From the NCBI GenBank assembly GCA_013076295.1, contig RQOL01000828.1, positions 3,965,219-4,029,218 of the forward strand: 64,000 nt of DNA, given 5' to 3'. The DNA is from Sanderia malayensis (lineage: Eukaryota > Cnidaria > Scyphozoa > Semaeostomeae > Pelagiidae). Below the pieces are notes generated by a model, which had not been told where the DNA came from, did no database searches, and saw nothing but the letters and a program-made list of their open reading frames with translations. The position numbers and the translations under genes are program-made. This document shows, piece by piece, positions 46,801 through 58,038 of the stretch. Numbering within the stretch: position 1 is the stretch's first letter; each line of letters opens with the position of its first letter.

Positions 46801-49800
46801 AGTTCCTTATTACGGCGTTAAAAGCGAAAAACTGATCAACTCATTGGTTAAAGTTATCAACAAAGTGGATACTAGTCATGTGACTAAGATTGTTTACACT
46901 GGCACCAAGATGAGTACGTGGTTTAACGTTAAAGACAAACAAATGGAAGAGCATGAGCACGGCATTGTGTATAAGTACAAATGTGAGGAGGAAGACTGTA
47001 GGGCAACTTACATTGGCGAGACGGCCAGACGTTTTTCCGAAAGAATATAAGACCATTGTGGTAGAGATTCGAAATCGCACGTTTTTACGCATCATTTGGA
47101 AACAGGACACAAGGTACCAACTATTGAAGATTCCACAATAATAATTAAACCCAAAAAGTTAAATGATTATTATATTCGAAGTATAGCAGAATCAATTATG
47201 ATCAGAAGAGAAAAACCTGTGCTCAATTGCGAAGAGAAATCAACTCCTGTACAGCATTTTAATTGACGTTCCTTTTTCGTATATACCGTTCTTTTGATAT
47301 TTGCTGGTAGCATTATCGTACTTTGTCAACGATTTTTAGCTTGTTAACTTACGTTATTGGATTTTAATTGACTCTGAGGATGGTGGTTTGTTTATGCGAC
47401 CGAATGTGTAGTCGTTTGTGGGAAAATATTAACATCGTTTTCCTAATAAAATGAAGCTTCTGGTTATACTATTCATTGTTAAATTGGTTGCCCGAATCGA
47501 TATTTTAAAAATTATCTATCAACATATAATGCTAAATATTTTATTCACAGCATAACATTGCACTTTGTCAAATTTAGTTTTCTGTAACGTAAAACTATTT
47601 AATCGTTGCTAAGAAAAACTTCAGAAATGTTTAGCACTGGAGTTGGGAATTTGTTAAGAAATTTTGAGTCGGGCTTTAAAAAATTTACTTTTACTTTTAC
47701 AAAACGTGTAACGCCGGGAATTCACCTTGACAAGTCCGTTTTCATCCACAAGGAGGTTATCCGACTTGAGATCGCAATGGATTATGGGCTCTGGGCGATG
47801 TTCATGGAGAAACTGAACACCCTTTGCTGCATTTGTGGCCTAAAAATTGAGAAGACATGAACCATTCATAATACCATAACTAAAGATTTGGTCCAGAGAT
47901 TTGGAATTCTCTTCCAAATGTAACAGAATCATCCAAAAATGCAAATCAGTTCAAAACTCTTAAAAATAACAATAAAAAGATTATTTGCTGCTGCGTAGCG
48001 GAACGAAGTGAAGGGGCTGCGCAAGCAGAATATAATCGAGTCCTTGTCGAGAAAAAATCTTGTGAAGATGTTTGTGTGTTCGTCGGATTCTAGCCCGCGC
48101 GTGGCCTCAAATCCTCCTCCGTTTAGCTACATGCTGGTTTTATTTTTTATTATCAATTCATCAATGGCGGTGATCGTTTTTTGCTGCAGTGTAGTGAGAT
48201 GTTTTAGAAACATTGGGAAAACGATATTTGGTTGGCTTATCTGCTGGTTATTAACTTTTATTCGTGGCCAGAATCGAGAAGGCCCAAAAAGGCCATTTTT
48301 ATTTCGACAAAAACACAGGAGTTGCTTTCTTGTCGTGGGGATAAGTTTATAAAAATGAATGCCTGCAAGCAGAAGAATAAAGCTGTGCGGAAGTATAGTA
48401 GGCTTTAAAAAACTATTGTATCATCAATCGCACCATCATTATGTTTTATTGTTTTTTTGAAAGTAATCCCGGTCCAGAAAATGCTGACTTCTGATTTCAA
48501 ATTGTTAATGTCCATTTAATTTAGTTTTCTTTTTAATCTGGGGTTTTCTACATTTATTCCTCGTTGTACATTGTGAAGTCACATGAACAAAGATTTGAAT
48601 TTTATCTTTGTTCTTCAAACTGAGCGTACACCTTCTCTTGATCAAGAAAAATTCGCTGAAATCTATTATTGCTGAAATTCCAAAATCCAGCTACGAAACG
48701 TAAATGTCAATAAGAAATGTCAAATACGAATGACAACATTCAAATACCTCAAATATAGAGAAACGACCTGTTACCAATATAGATATCTAGGCTTCCAAGC
48801 ACGCTAAACACTCCCTCTCCATATTCTTTTGAAGCACTCATTTCAAAACCTATCGTTTTAATCAAATGCTAGATGCTTTACATAGTCCTGGTTACATCAC
48901 AGCAGCACTCATTTTAACAATGTTAACAGCTAGTTATTAATAATATTATTACATGACGTCATGTTTTAAAATTTGGCTCTGTTGTTTGAGACAGTAACTT
49001 GAGTTGCAACATATGTAAATTGTATTGTACTAACCCATTTTAATACTGTTTTCATATCAAGTTGCTCCATTCCTTTGTGGATTATGTCTGCCACTGAGCC
49101 GCCCTGCATATATTCCATGATGATGTGAAGGTTTTGTTTTGTGCAAATGCCAATAAACTGAACGATATTATGATTTCTCACTTTGCTACAAATAATTAGA
49201 GGTACACGCGTCAAATTACATTCTTCACTTGTGGCAAAGAGATAACCGTAAAAGCTTTATAAAGCCCCCTCTTTCATAGGCCCCTGTTCGAAGCAAGATT
49301 GCCTTTTGATCCAATTACCAGCAACTTCGATTCGTTTCTTAAACCGTCTAGAACTACTCGAGATTAAACGACTCTTTTCAAGCTTTATTTTATCACTCTC
49401 CTTCAATCTCTTAAGGCCCGAATACACCTAGCTATTTTACATTATTTATTCTCCAGACATCCCAAAAATAGTCCGTCGGGGGGGGGGGGGAATCGAATTA
49501 ATACCTTGTCAAAATAAGCAAAAGAAGCTGAGAATATTCGATGGAATAAAATCACAACGTTTTGATTTTATTCCTTACGGCTGCCCATGTGTAGCAATAT
49601 TCAAACAATCGTAATATTTATTCAATTCAAATTAGCAAACACATTTCTATCCAATCTTCAATAAAATTTGTTCAATTCAATAACAATTATCATGTTCAAT
49701 TCAAATATTTATATATTATATTTAATGCAATCCCTTGCAAATATATTCAATCCTATCCCTTGAAAGTATGTTCAATCCAATCCTGAAAATATGTTTAATC

Positions 49801-52800
49801 CAAATATATGTTCAATCCTCATTGGTTCAATCCAATCCTGAAAATATATTCAATCCAAACAAAAATATGTTCAATCTTCCTGGGACCGAGCGCGTTATCT
49901 ATTGAATACGAGGTTATTTATTTTTGGCGGGAAAGTTGAGCACGTGACGTGGCGTACCCAAAGCACTGACCCAAAGAGAAGGAAAGGAAAAATCAGACAG
50001 AATATCTCAGGTCTGGAATTTGCGCTGTTTGTGGTCCATTTTTATCGCTTTTTTGATATGGCAAACGATAATAGTAATCAAGAGAACATTAGCCGTGTTG
50101 CTGAGTTGTTGAGGAGGGAGGCATCAACTTTGCTAGCCCAATCGAACGATTCAAGTTCTGTTGTTCCTACTCCAAATTACAATTGCAAGCACGAGGGTTT
50201 CCAACAACAATAATGACAGTAGGCCTATTTCTTCCACCAGTCGCATGCTCAGTTCCACAATAAGTCGTGCCAGACAAATGCTGAAGAGAAGTTCACGTGG
50301 TGGTCTGTACAATCGTCTTGGGCACCAGGAGAGACTTAGGGCGTCTGCTTCTGTGCAGCAACCAAAAAAACGCAAAACAACTGCCAAGGCAATCGAGTTC
50401 ACTTTTATAAAGTCACCACATGGTGATGATGACGAGGATGGTAGCATCACTGGAGAAGAAGAGACATTAAAGTGGAATTCAGTCCTGACAGATGGCATTA
50501 TCATGGCTAGTGAGGACAATTCAGAAACAGAAATTCGCCTAAGCATCAGAGACTCGTTGAGGAGAAAATTCCCTCTCATTGGTCAAGGGGACTTTGTTTT
50601 TGTCAAAGTTCAACACAAGAAAATTTCAGTTCTAGAATTGCAACCAGGAGCACAATACAATTACCCAGTTATCAAGAAAATGGCAAGACAGGGCATGCTG
50701 TATATCAGATTGAAAAGCAGTGTAAACTACATCCTGGAGCAGGATGGTGAAAGTTCTACTGATAGTGTATTACTGGAAAGTGCACTTAAAGTAGAAAGAA
50801 GTAACACTACAAGGCAAGTAATACAACTGGGTAATTGTACTTCTGTATTATCTCTATTCTGTGATATCACTTTGCAAATTTCTCATTGGATAAAATGTTT
50901 CACTCACTCGTTGGAAGCACCAGGGTGCATTCCATGCACTTAGGCCCGAAGATCTTCGACGTGCACTCAAGGCTCAAGGCTCAAGTCGGCGTGCCGGCGT
51001 ACATACTAATAAAAATTTACCCAAAATAATAATAATACATATACAAAACATAGGATTTCTGGCGTACATATACGAAAGTACAGCGTAACTTTGGCGTACG
51101 TTCTACATGGAATGCACCTAGGTGGAAGCATCAGGTGAAAAGATAAAAGTGCTTATTTGTTCCTATTTTATGACTTAAATTTTGTTGATTATTTTGTTAT
51201 TTTATTTTAAATAACTGCAGTTTTTTATTTTTATTAACGTATTCTGACTCACGCTTTATTATTGCTGTTTTCATTTTAAATTTTATTAGTTAGGTAATAT
51301 AGATGATAGGCCTACTCTACATGCGCAGCTATTTTTGCATATCCAGTTACAGACTAACTGGACAGATCGGATTGAAGTTGATTGAATTTAAGTTGATTGA
51401 AGTTAAATTGAGTTGAAAAACAAAGCAACACACAATTGAGAATAAGTTGGAAGTTATCTTGAAATTGAGCACACTCTGTTGTTAATTGTTGTTTTTTCTG
51501 AAACCCTGCATGACCTATGTTAGCTTGTATGCAAACTATAGCAACTGCAAACTGGAAAGGAAAATATCACCCAGAAAGTGGGCAAAAAACACATGAGTAA
51601 GCAACAGCGTAAACAAGGCAGGAAATTTCAGCATAGCTCAAAACCAAGCAAAGGTCTTATGATAACATTGCTTCTTTTACTATCTGGAGATGTTGAATTA
51701 AGCCCTGGGCCAATGGGCTTCTTCAAGTGTTGAATATATGTTTTGCCCTCTTTCACATGCTACTAAAACCCCAATCTGTTCAGTATTAGGCATCAACTCA
51801 CATGATACATGTGATAATAATGACATTGTGAAAAAACTTAACAAGCCAGTTCGATTATTTCAAATAGCTGGGGATGGGAATTGTCTTTTTCGGGCCATTT
51901 CTTATGCAATTTCAGGAAAACAAATTTTTCACAAAAGTATACGAACAAAAATAACATTATTTATGAAACAAATAGAACCACAATTGGATGCACACATTGG
52001 GCGTTCTGTTGATGAATACCTGGTGAAAAGTAAAATGACCTCTGACAAGATATGTGGTACTGAAATTGAATTTATAACTGACTGCAGCATGGTTGTTGAA
52101 GACTGATATTTATGTATTTTCAAAGAGTGGTCTTGAATTAAAATGGTCAAAATTTTCCATGAATGGTGTCAGACAATCTGATGAATGCAATAAACAGTCA
52201 ATATATATGGAAAATATGACTGGTAACCATTATAATATTGTCTTGTATGTATCCAATGGTGCTGATGCACAATTGAATAATGCAACTAGGTACGATGCAC
52301 ATGCTTGCTTGAATAATAGATTGTCTGTTTTAAATTTACAACCTGTTGATGTAAAACGTGATGGTAATTGTTTCTTCAGAGCAGTTTCATTGTTTTGGAA
52401 ACTGAAAGTTTTTTAACCTTGATGAAACAAGATCGAAAACTGAAGTCAAAATGTTTGCTTGAGTGGTGTCAAAACAAATGTTTTTTGAAATTGCTGCGTT
52501 CAATCCTGAAAATTAAATCCAGGGTATTCAGTTTTGCTCAAGCTCAACTTTTAGGCTCGCAAGTTTGACTTTAATTTGATATTACTTTCTCCATTTTCTG
52601 GATAATACAGTGAAATAAAAGCCATCTGTCGCGAGTCACCTCAAGGTTCCTTTGATTCCTTTCCTTCTCTTTGGGTCAGTGCTTTGGGTACGCCACGTCA
52701 CGTGCTCAACTTTCCCGCCAAAAATAAATAGCCTCGTATTCAATAGATAACGCGCTCGGTCCCAGGAAGATTGAACATATTTTTGTTTGGATTGAATATA

Positions 52801-55800
52801 TTTTCAGGATTGGATTGAACCAATGAGGATTGAACATATATTTGGATTAAACATATTTTCAGGATTGGATTGAACATACTTTCAAGGGATAGGATTGAAT
52901 ATATTTGCAAGGGATTGCATTAAATATATTTTCAAGGGATTGCATTAAATATAATTTATAAATATTTGAATCGAACATGATAATTGTTATTGAATTGAAC
53001 AAATTTTATTGAAGATTGGATAGAAATGTGTTTAATAATTTGAATTGAATAAATATTACGATTGTTTAAATATTGCTACACATGGGCAGCCATATTCCAT
53101 CCGATATTCTCAGCATGATTTTGTGTTTCTAGCATAAAACTGCAGACATAAAGAAACCGACTGTCTGGTGACGTATTTCTGTAGTATTTCAGAATTTCCA
53201 GTACTGAAATCAGGGACGTCACTTCATAATTTTTTTGGGGGGGGTGTAAACAGTTTTGCCCTGTGAAAGTCTTCCTCGTAAAACGAGTAGATAGACTAGG
53301 TACGTAATAGTTTTAAAAACCAAAGCAAACAAACAATCGATATTTTGTAAATAAAAGTCAACATAAAGTCTAATTTTACACTAATTTATTTGATTGAAAG
53401 TCTTCTCATTTCTTTTCTTGCCATGTTTTCAACACTTTATCAAGCAGGATAGTGTCTGTTAAGTCTTTTTCACAAGCTAGTAGAATTAGATCATTTAATC
53501 GTTCATCTTTCATTTTAGATCGCAGCGAGTTTTTAACAATTTTAAGTTTGCTAAAGGTTCAGTTTGCCTATGAAAATAACCTTTCACAACACATTTTCAT
53601 AAGCGTAAACTTTGTCTCTGCTCTGATGACTAATGATTATTTTCAAAATCTGCAAGCACCTTTTGGAATTTTAAATCGGAAATCGCGCGGAAATCTTAAT
53701 CAAAATACCATAAATCCTCGAAAAAGCCCCCACCTCCGAATAAGCCCTCCCCTTGAACAAGCCCCCATCCTGATAATCATTTGCAAGGATATTGAAGCCA
53801 AGTTTCCAGACACTGAAGTTGTTTAGTGAATGTATTGCAAATAGCAGAAAGTTTAAACCAATAACTTTATTGATTGGCTGCATCGTATAGCTTTTATTTT
53901 GCTTAATATTGAACAATTATCCAGCTAAAATTTCGTTTTCGCAAATAAGCCCCCGGGGGCTTATTCGAGGATTTACGGTATCCTACGTCAGAATACACCA
54001 CGTGAAGGAAGACATAGAAATACGGAAAACATAGTAATTTACGGAAAATGGAATGGAACAAAGGGCTCGGGCTGAGGAATTTACATTCATAAGAAGATGT
54101 GTATTGAACATGACAATGAAGGAAATAGAAACTAAAAACTTTGTGAAACTTGAGTTCTAACTAATATTTTTTGCCCTGCGAGAATACAATATTTATTTCA
54201 GTTTTGCCCTGCGAACTGACGTTTTTCAGGATTGGGGGGGGGTTAACCACCCCCCAAACCCCCCCAATAGTGACGTCGCTGACTGAAATTCCAGTTTTTG
54301 GTCAATCAACATAAAAGAGACAATGTTCTTATGTTCCATCACATTCCTTATCAATGTATGTTCATAGTAATTTATACTTTCCACGTTCTTCGCGCGGTTG
54401 TCTCAAATCAACCTCACGCTGTATACCTTTATGTTTTTTTCTGTATTTTCAACCAAATGAACATTAAAATGCTTGCGAAACTAAGATAACCGCGGCTATT
54501 TTGGGAATAAATAATGCGAAATAGCTAGGTGTATTCGGGCCTTTACAACAACCAAAATAAACGCCCTAATCATACAGCGTGTTAATTACATTCAAAATAA
54601 ATCAATCAAAATAACAATAGGCTCCCATCACCGCCCTCAGCTGGGTGCGTGGCGAGCGCGCGGCAGGAACTGCGACACCTTTCTCTCTGTCAGGTTCCCT
54701 TCTGGAACCTCAGAAATAAATAAATAGAGCCTTTACTGTATAAATTCGAGGCATTGTTTATTTGAGTTTAAAGAAATTACCTGAAAGTCAAGACTTCGTT
54801 TAAAAATGCTTGTGTTCTTGATCGTACGGTCATGTGAAGGTTCGTTTTGATTTTTTTCACTGCCACTGGTGATCCTCTGTATTTTGCCTTCCAAACAACT
54901 CCATATGAACCCTCATCGAGACTGTTGATCAACAGAAACATTTAAATCAGCAATCAATGATATCACTGGGCAGATTGTTTATTCAGATTTCAAATTTTCA
55001 AGATGGCCACAAAAGCCTGGAAACGTCACAACTAGACAGGGAAATTACTAGAACCATCTAGCAAACTGCCTAACCCTAAATTTTATTTCGGATTCGGGTT
55101 TTCCATGTTGAAAAGTATCTAAAACTGCCAGGGGCCATTTCGGGCGTGGCCCGATATTCACGTGATTCATGGCCACACCTACCCACGGTCTGAAAAAAAT
55201 TTTTTTGGATTTTTTGAAACAATTTTTCACCAGTGTATAGTGCATCATAAGGCAAGAAAGAAATTATAAAACACTTATTACTTTTCTCTTACCATTCGGG
55301 GGGTACAACGTCTCAAAGTTTGTGTTGTTGTTGTTGTTCGAAAACATCAAGTTTTCGATATTTCGCGTATAAGCCGAAATTTTCGATACGAAATCCATAG
55401 TTACAATAAAAATAGTTAAAGTGGTGTATTTCCACTATCTACAATGTATCTTTGTCTTGTCTAGAAGGTTTTATCGAAATATCAAGGCAGCCATCCGTCG
55501 CACGAATCTTCATTGGACAGAAAGTCCGAAACTTCCCACACGCTTTCATCTGCTTCAGATAATATGGCTTGTTCTGCGTTAGATAGCGTTGTTTCATCAT
55601 CACCATTGTAAATGCTTGCCGATTTTTCATCTTGAAGATGTCATCATCTTGAATTGAAGATATCTTCCGTTTTCTTTTCTTTGTTTTTGGCGCGGTGGCT
55701 TCACTTGACTCATCCCCTACATCGGCGGAGGCCTTTTGGGAAGAATTTCGTTTTTTCCTCTTTTTAATAGAAACGACGCTGGTAACTGGCTTCCAGTAAA

Positions 55801-58038
55801 CCACACTGGCGACACGATATTTTCTACAGGATCCCATTGCCATCCGTTTTCTTCAAAAAGGATTGGTGGCACTTGCGGCAAGTGACAATGATACCACAAA
55901 ACGCTCGATAATGGCAGCGTTTAATTGCCCGTTCTACTGACTTTGGGTCTGGTGGTATGCCCATAGATGATTTTGTTTCATTTCTTTATATAGTCGTATT
56001 CTCGTATTCGAGTATGCCTCATCTGCTTTTCCACTGTATATGTCTTTTCGAATGAATTCCTTTATATCTTCAATATCGTTTTCTTTTATGCTTCTTTCGC
56101 TTCCAAGTTTCTGCAATGAAGCAAAATCTCCTAGCTTCTTCTTGACCTTCTGGAGTACACGAACCTTTTCAGCTTTGTAAAAATACGACGTTGAGTCACA
56201 TCCTATTAGACAGTGCAGTGTTGGTAACGCAAGTGACAACTTTTCTCCAAGAAATTCGTTTATTGGTGCCATTATGAAGAAATTCCTGCCACTTTCCTCC
56301 CTCTAACATCCTTTGCTCGACACCTGTTACATGCACTTGGGCTCTGGGTGCACCTCTTCTCTTCCGCAAACAGCTTTTGATACTCCTTTCATTCACCATT
56401 CCAAGCATTACCGGTTGTGAATCATTAGGTGGCTGCATAAATCGGAGAAAGCATTTTATCCAATCGGAGAAGGCATTTCATCCAAAAGTTGTCACTGCGT
56501 TACCAACACTGCACTGTCTAACAGGATGTGACTCAACGTCGTATTTTTACAAAGCTGGAAAAGTTCGTGTACTCCAGAAGGTCAAGAAGAAGCTAGGAGA
56601 TTTTGCTTCATTGCAGAAACTTGGAAGCGAAAGAAGCATAAAAGAAAACGATATTGAAGATATAAAGGAATTCATTCGAAAAGACATATACAGTGGAAAA
56701 GCAGATGAGGCATACTCGAATACGAGAATACGACTATATAAAGAAATGAAACAAAATCATCTATGGGCATACCACCAGACCCAAAGTCAGTAGAACGGGC
56801 AATTAAACGCTGCCATTATCGAGCGTTTTGTGGTATCATTGTCACTTGCCGCAAGTGCCACCAATCCTTTTTGAAGAAAACGGATGGCAATGGGATCCTG
56901 TAGAGAATATCGTGTCGCCAGTGTGGTTTACTGGAAGCCAGTTACCAGCGTCGTTTCTATTAAAAAGAGGAAAAAACGAAATTCTTCCCAAAAGGCCTCC
57001 GCCGATGTAGGGGATGAGTCAAGTGAAGCCACCGCGCCAAAAACAAAGAAAAGAAAACGGAAGATATCTTCAATTCAAGATGATGACATCTTCAAGATGA
57101 AAAATCGGCAAGCATTTACAATGGTGATGATGAAACAACGCTATCTAACGCAGAACAAGCCATATTATCTGAAGCAGATGAAAGCGTGTGGGAAGTTTCG
57201 GACTTTCTGTCCAATGAAGATTCGTGCGACGGATGGCTGCCTTGATATTTCGATAAAACCTTCTAGACAAGACAAAGATACATTGTAGATAGTGGAAATA
57301 CACCACTTTAACTATTTTTATTGTAACTATGGATTTCGTATCGAAAATTTCGGCTTATACGCGAAATATCGAAAACTTGATGTTTTCGAACAACAACAAC
57401 AACACAAACTTTGAGACGTTGTACCCCCCGAATGGTAAGAGAAAAGTAATAAGTGTTTTATAATTTCTTTCTTGCCTTATGATGCACTATACACTGGTGA
57501 AAAATTGTTTCAAAAAATCCAAAAAAATTTTTTTCAGACCGTGGGTAGGTGTGGCCATGAATCACGTGAATATCGGGCCACGCCCGAAATGGCCCCTGGC
57601 AGTTTTAGATACTTTTCAACATGGAAAACCCGAATCCGAAATAAAATTTAGGGTTAGGCAGTTTGCTAGATGGTTCTAGTAATTTCCCTGTCTAAACAGA
57701 AGAACAAGATTATTCTGTGCAAAATTCACGACATGACATTGAAATAATTCCTGTAATAATTGCAATAATTTCACTCACATTTTTTCTACTTTAATTTCAT
57801 CGATATCTATGATATATTCTTCAAACTTTCGGAAGCTGTCATGACTTGTTGGCTGTCTGACACTTATGCTGTTGATACTTGGATTCATCAAGTCGTCCTC
57901 CTCCTCTGTATTACTTGGATTATTCCTCGGATTATTCCTCGACCTTCTACAGAAGTATATTGCTAGCATGATTATGAAAATCAAAATCACACAAAGGACA
58001 ACACTAATAATAGCATACTTTCCACCAATTGATACCAT
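43834..58038 (-). CDS. Membrane-anchored TKL-like protein kinase
   Basis: Seven exons (- strand): 58038-57779, 54921-54781, 49185-49035, 47839-47726, 45058-44965, 44511-44315, 44097-43834. They sum to 1221 nt, 406 residues, all in phase. The N terminus has one hydrophobic segment (YAIISVVLCVILIFIIMLAI) followed by CRRSR, so it is a single-pass protein with the kinase inside the cell. Kinase motifs: glycine loop LDEGSYGVVWKA, VAVKKIK lysine, FLNEV (C-helix Glu), hinge region MEYMQGGS, catalytic loop HCDLKSDN (Cys in place of the usual HRD Arg), VGDFGTAK, GTLCWAAPEV, DVFSYGVTLWE and a final RPTF. Family is judged TKL/tyrosine-kinase-like; a serine/threonine or dual target is likely but not proven. 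The ATG at 58038 has an acceptor-like TTCAG just before it, so upstream extracellular exons may exist. Introns are bloated by several different mobile elements. Confidence 0.88.
45243..47480. mobile_element. Head-to-head pair of Penelope-like element fragments (GIY-YIG)
   Basis: The - strand copy (about 46740 down to 45243, interrupted at 45608-46447) and the + strand copy (about 46763 to 47480) encode the same C-terminal part of a Penelope-like retroelement protein. Motifs: NSLVKVINKVDTSHVTKIVY, then GIVYKYKCEEEDC and ATYIGETARRFSERI, i.e. the GIY-YIG endonuclease, then a CGRDSKSHVFTHH segment with LETGHK. The + copy has an in-frame stop (TAA) right after RFSERI. Outer flanks are also inverted copies, ending near GAAGCTTCTGGTTATACTAT. 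It lies in the kinase intron between exons 4 and 5. Confidence 0.85.
45608..46447. mobile_element. 840-bp MITE nested in the Penelope-like fragment
   Basis: The ends CTTGGGGGGGTACTCTCATT and its inverted counterpart (AATGGGAGTACCCCCCCCGG) continue into shared GACAGGGGGGTCCAGTC. Duplicated CTTCAATA flanks it at 45600-45607 and 46448-46455. It splits the coding frame of the - strand Penelope-like copy, so it inserted later. Confidence 0.85.
47986..48935 (+). mobile_element. Retroelement-like repeat, copy B
   Basis: It matches copy A (36338-38250) from TGCTGCGTAGCGGAACGAAG to about TAACAATGTTAACAGCTAG, lacking the 950-bp central part. It keeps ESNPGPEN intact at about 48459-48482 but has lost the preceding GGI codons. 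It lies in the kinase intron between exons 3 and 4. Confidence 0.65.
50058..50943 (+). pseudogene. Element-encoded protein of unknown family, frame-broken
   Basis: From ATG 50058 one frame gives a leucine-rich start (VAELLRREASTLLAQ) and stops near 50213. The coding sense continues in another frame from about 50190 to 50820 (ISRARQMLKRSSRGGLYNR, a KKRKTTAKA basic run, an acidic block, then GQGDFVFVKVQHKKISVLEL and MARQGMLYIRLKS). A donor-like CAA|GTAATA follows near 50820. It is likely a DNA-binding or accessory protein of the mobile element. I do not recognise the family. Confidence 0.5.
51593..51733 (+). CDS. Short ORF with 2A-like ribosome-skipping motif
   Basis: The 46-residue frame starts MSKQQRKQGRK (basic), runs through MITLLLLLSGDVELSPGP and stops a few codons later. 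The leucine run plus GDVExxPGP is the 2A-like signature (consensus D-x-E-x-N-P-G-P); the Asn is Ser here. It sits immediately upstream of, and in a different frame from, the OTU coding region. One frameshift would join the two, as in elements where 2A precedes the main protein. Confidence 0.55.
   Translation: MSKQQRKQGRKFQHSSKPSKGLMITLLLLLSGDVELSPGPMGFFKC
51738..52570 (+). pseudogene. OTU-type cysteine protease region, frame-broken
   Basis: The first frame (to 52106) contains FQIAGDGNCLFRAISYAISG, the catalytic Asp and Cys strand of OTU deubiquitinase-like proteases. The next frame (52093-52416) carries GNHYNIVLYV, which fits the catalytic His region. It then starts a second OTU-like motif, VKRDGNCFFRAVS, which breaks off. 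Frame changes at about 52095 and 52390 make it non-functional as written. OTU domains are a known accessory of several animal mobile elements. Confidence 0.7.
53406..53559 (-). pseudogene. hAT transposase C-terminal fragment
   Basis: The - strand frame reads TFSKLKIVKNSLRSKMKDER, then LNDLILLACEKDL, ending TWQEKK before TGA. This L-K-x-V-K-x-x-L-R-S-x-M-x-x-E-R-L pattern is the C-terminal dimerisation (hATC) region of hAT transposases. Upstream coding is lost, so it is a truncated relic. Confidence 0.75.
53703..53981. mobile_element. Nested palindromic MITE
   Basis: TACCATAAATCCTCGAAAAA followed by GCCCCC at the left pairs with GCTTATTCGAGGATTTACGG plus TA at the right. Non-coding; inserted inside the hAT remnant. 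Confidence 0.75.
55033..57694. mobile_element. 2.66-kb near-perfect palindrome carrying TGCDSTS-type transposon coding
   Basis: Arms about 55033-56243 and 56476-57694 (roughly 1.2 kb each) are inverted copies with only a handful of differences, around a 232-bp spacer. Each arm encodes outward (- left, + right) a segment with LPTLHCLxGCDSTSYFYKA and KVRVLQKVKKKLGDFASLQ, a block ending HLWAYHQTQSQ, then a frame-shifted GWQWDPVENIVSPVWFTGSQ and a lysine-rich tail (KTKKRKRKISS). The GCDSTS block is typical of abundant unclassified transposon proteins in cnidarian and other animal genomes, as I recall. The spacer contains the N-terminal continuation of the - strand copy only. It lies in the kinase intron between exons 1 and 2. 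Confidence 0.85.

Larger units (their letters stand above)
49527..53125. mobile_element. 3.6-kb element with ~460-bp terminal inverted repeats, OTU protease and 2A-like motif
   Basis: The left inverted repeat (about 49527-49990) and right one (about 52655-53125) match over some 460 bp, including GCTGCCCATGTGTAGCAATA at the outer part and CACGTGACGTGGCGTACCCA at the inner edge. Their middle is a degenerate TTCAATCCAATCCTGAAAAT tandem repeat. The interior codes + strand proteins described separately. No transposase family could be recognised. It lies in the kinase intron between exons 2 and 3. Confidence 0.85.
53211..54281. mobile_element. hAT element remnant with 8-bp target duplication
   Basis: Ends CAGGGACGTCACTTC and AGTGACGTCGCTG are inverted. 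ACTGAAAT is duplicated exactly on both sides (53203-53210 and 54282-54289). The element is 1071 bp, with a short hAT transposase remnant on the - strand and a smaller palindromic element nested at about 53703-53981. It lies in the kinase intron. Confidence 0.92.

Noticed and set aside
46482..47110. Open frames antisense to the Penelope-like fragments
   Set aside because: They are shadows of the inverted GIY-YIG coding arms.
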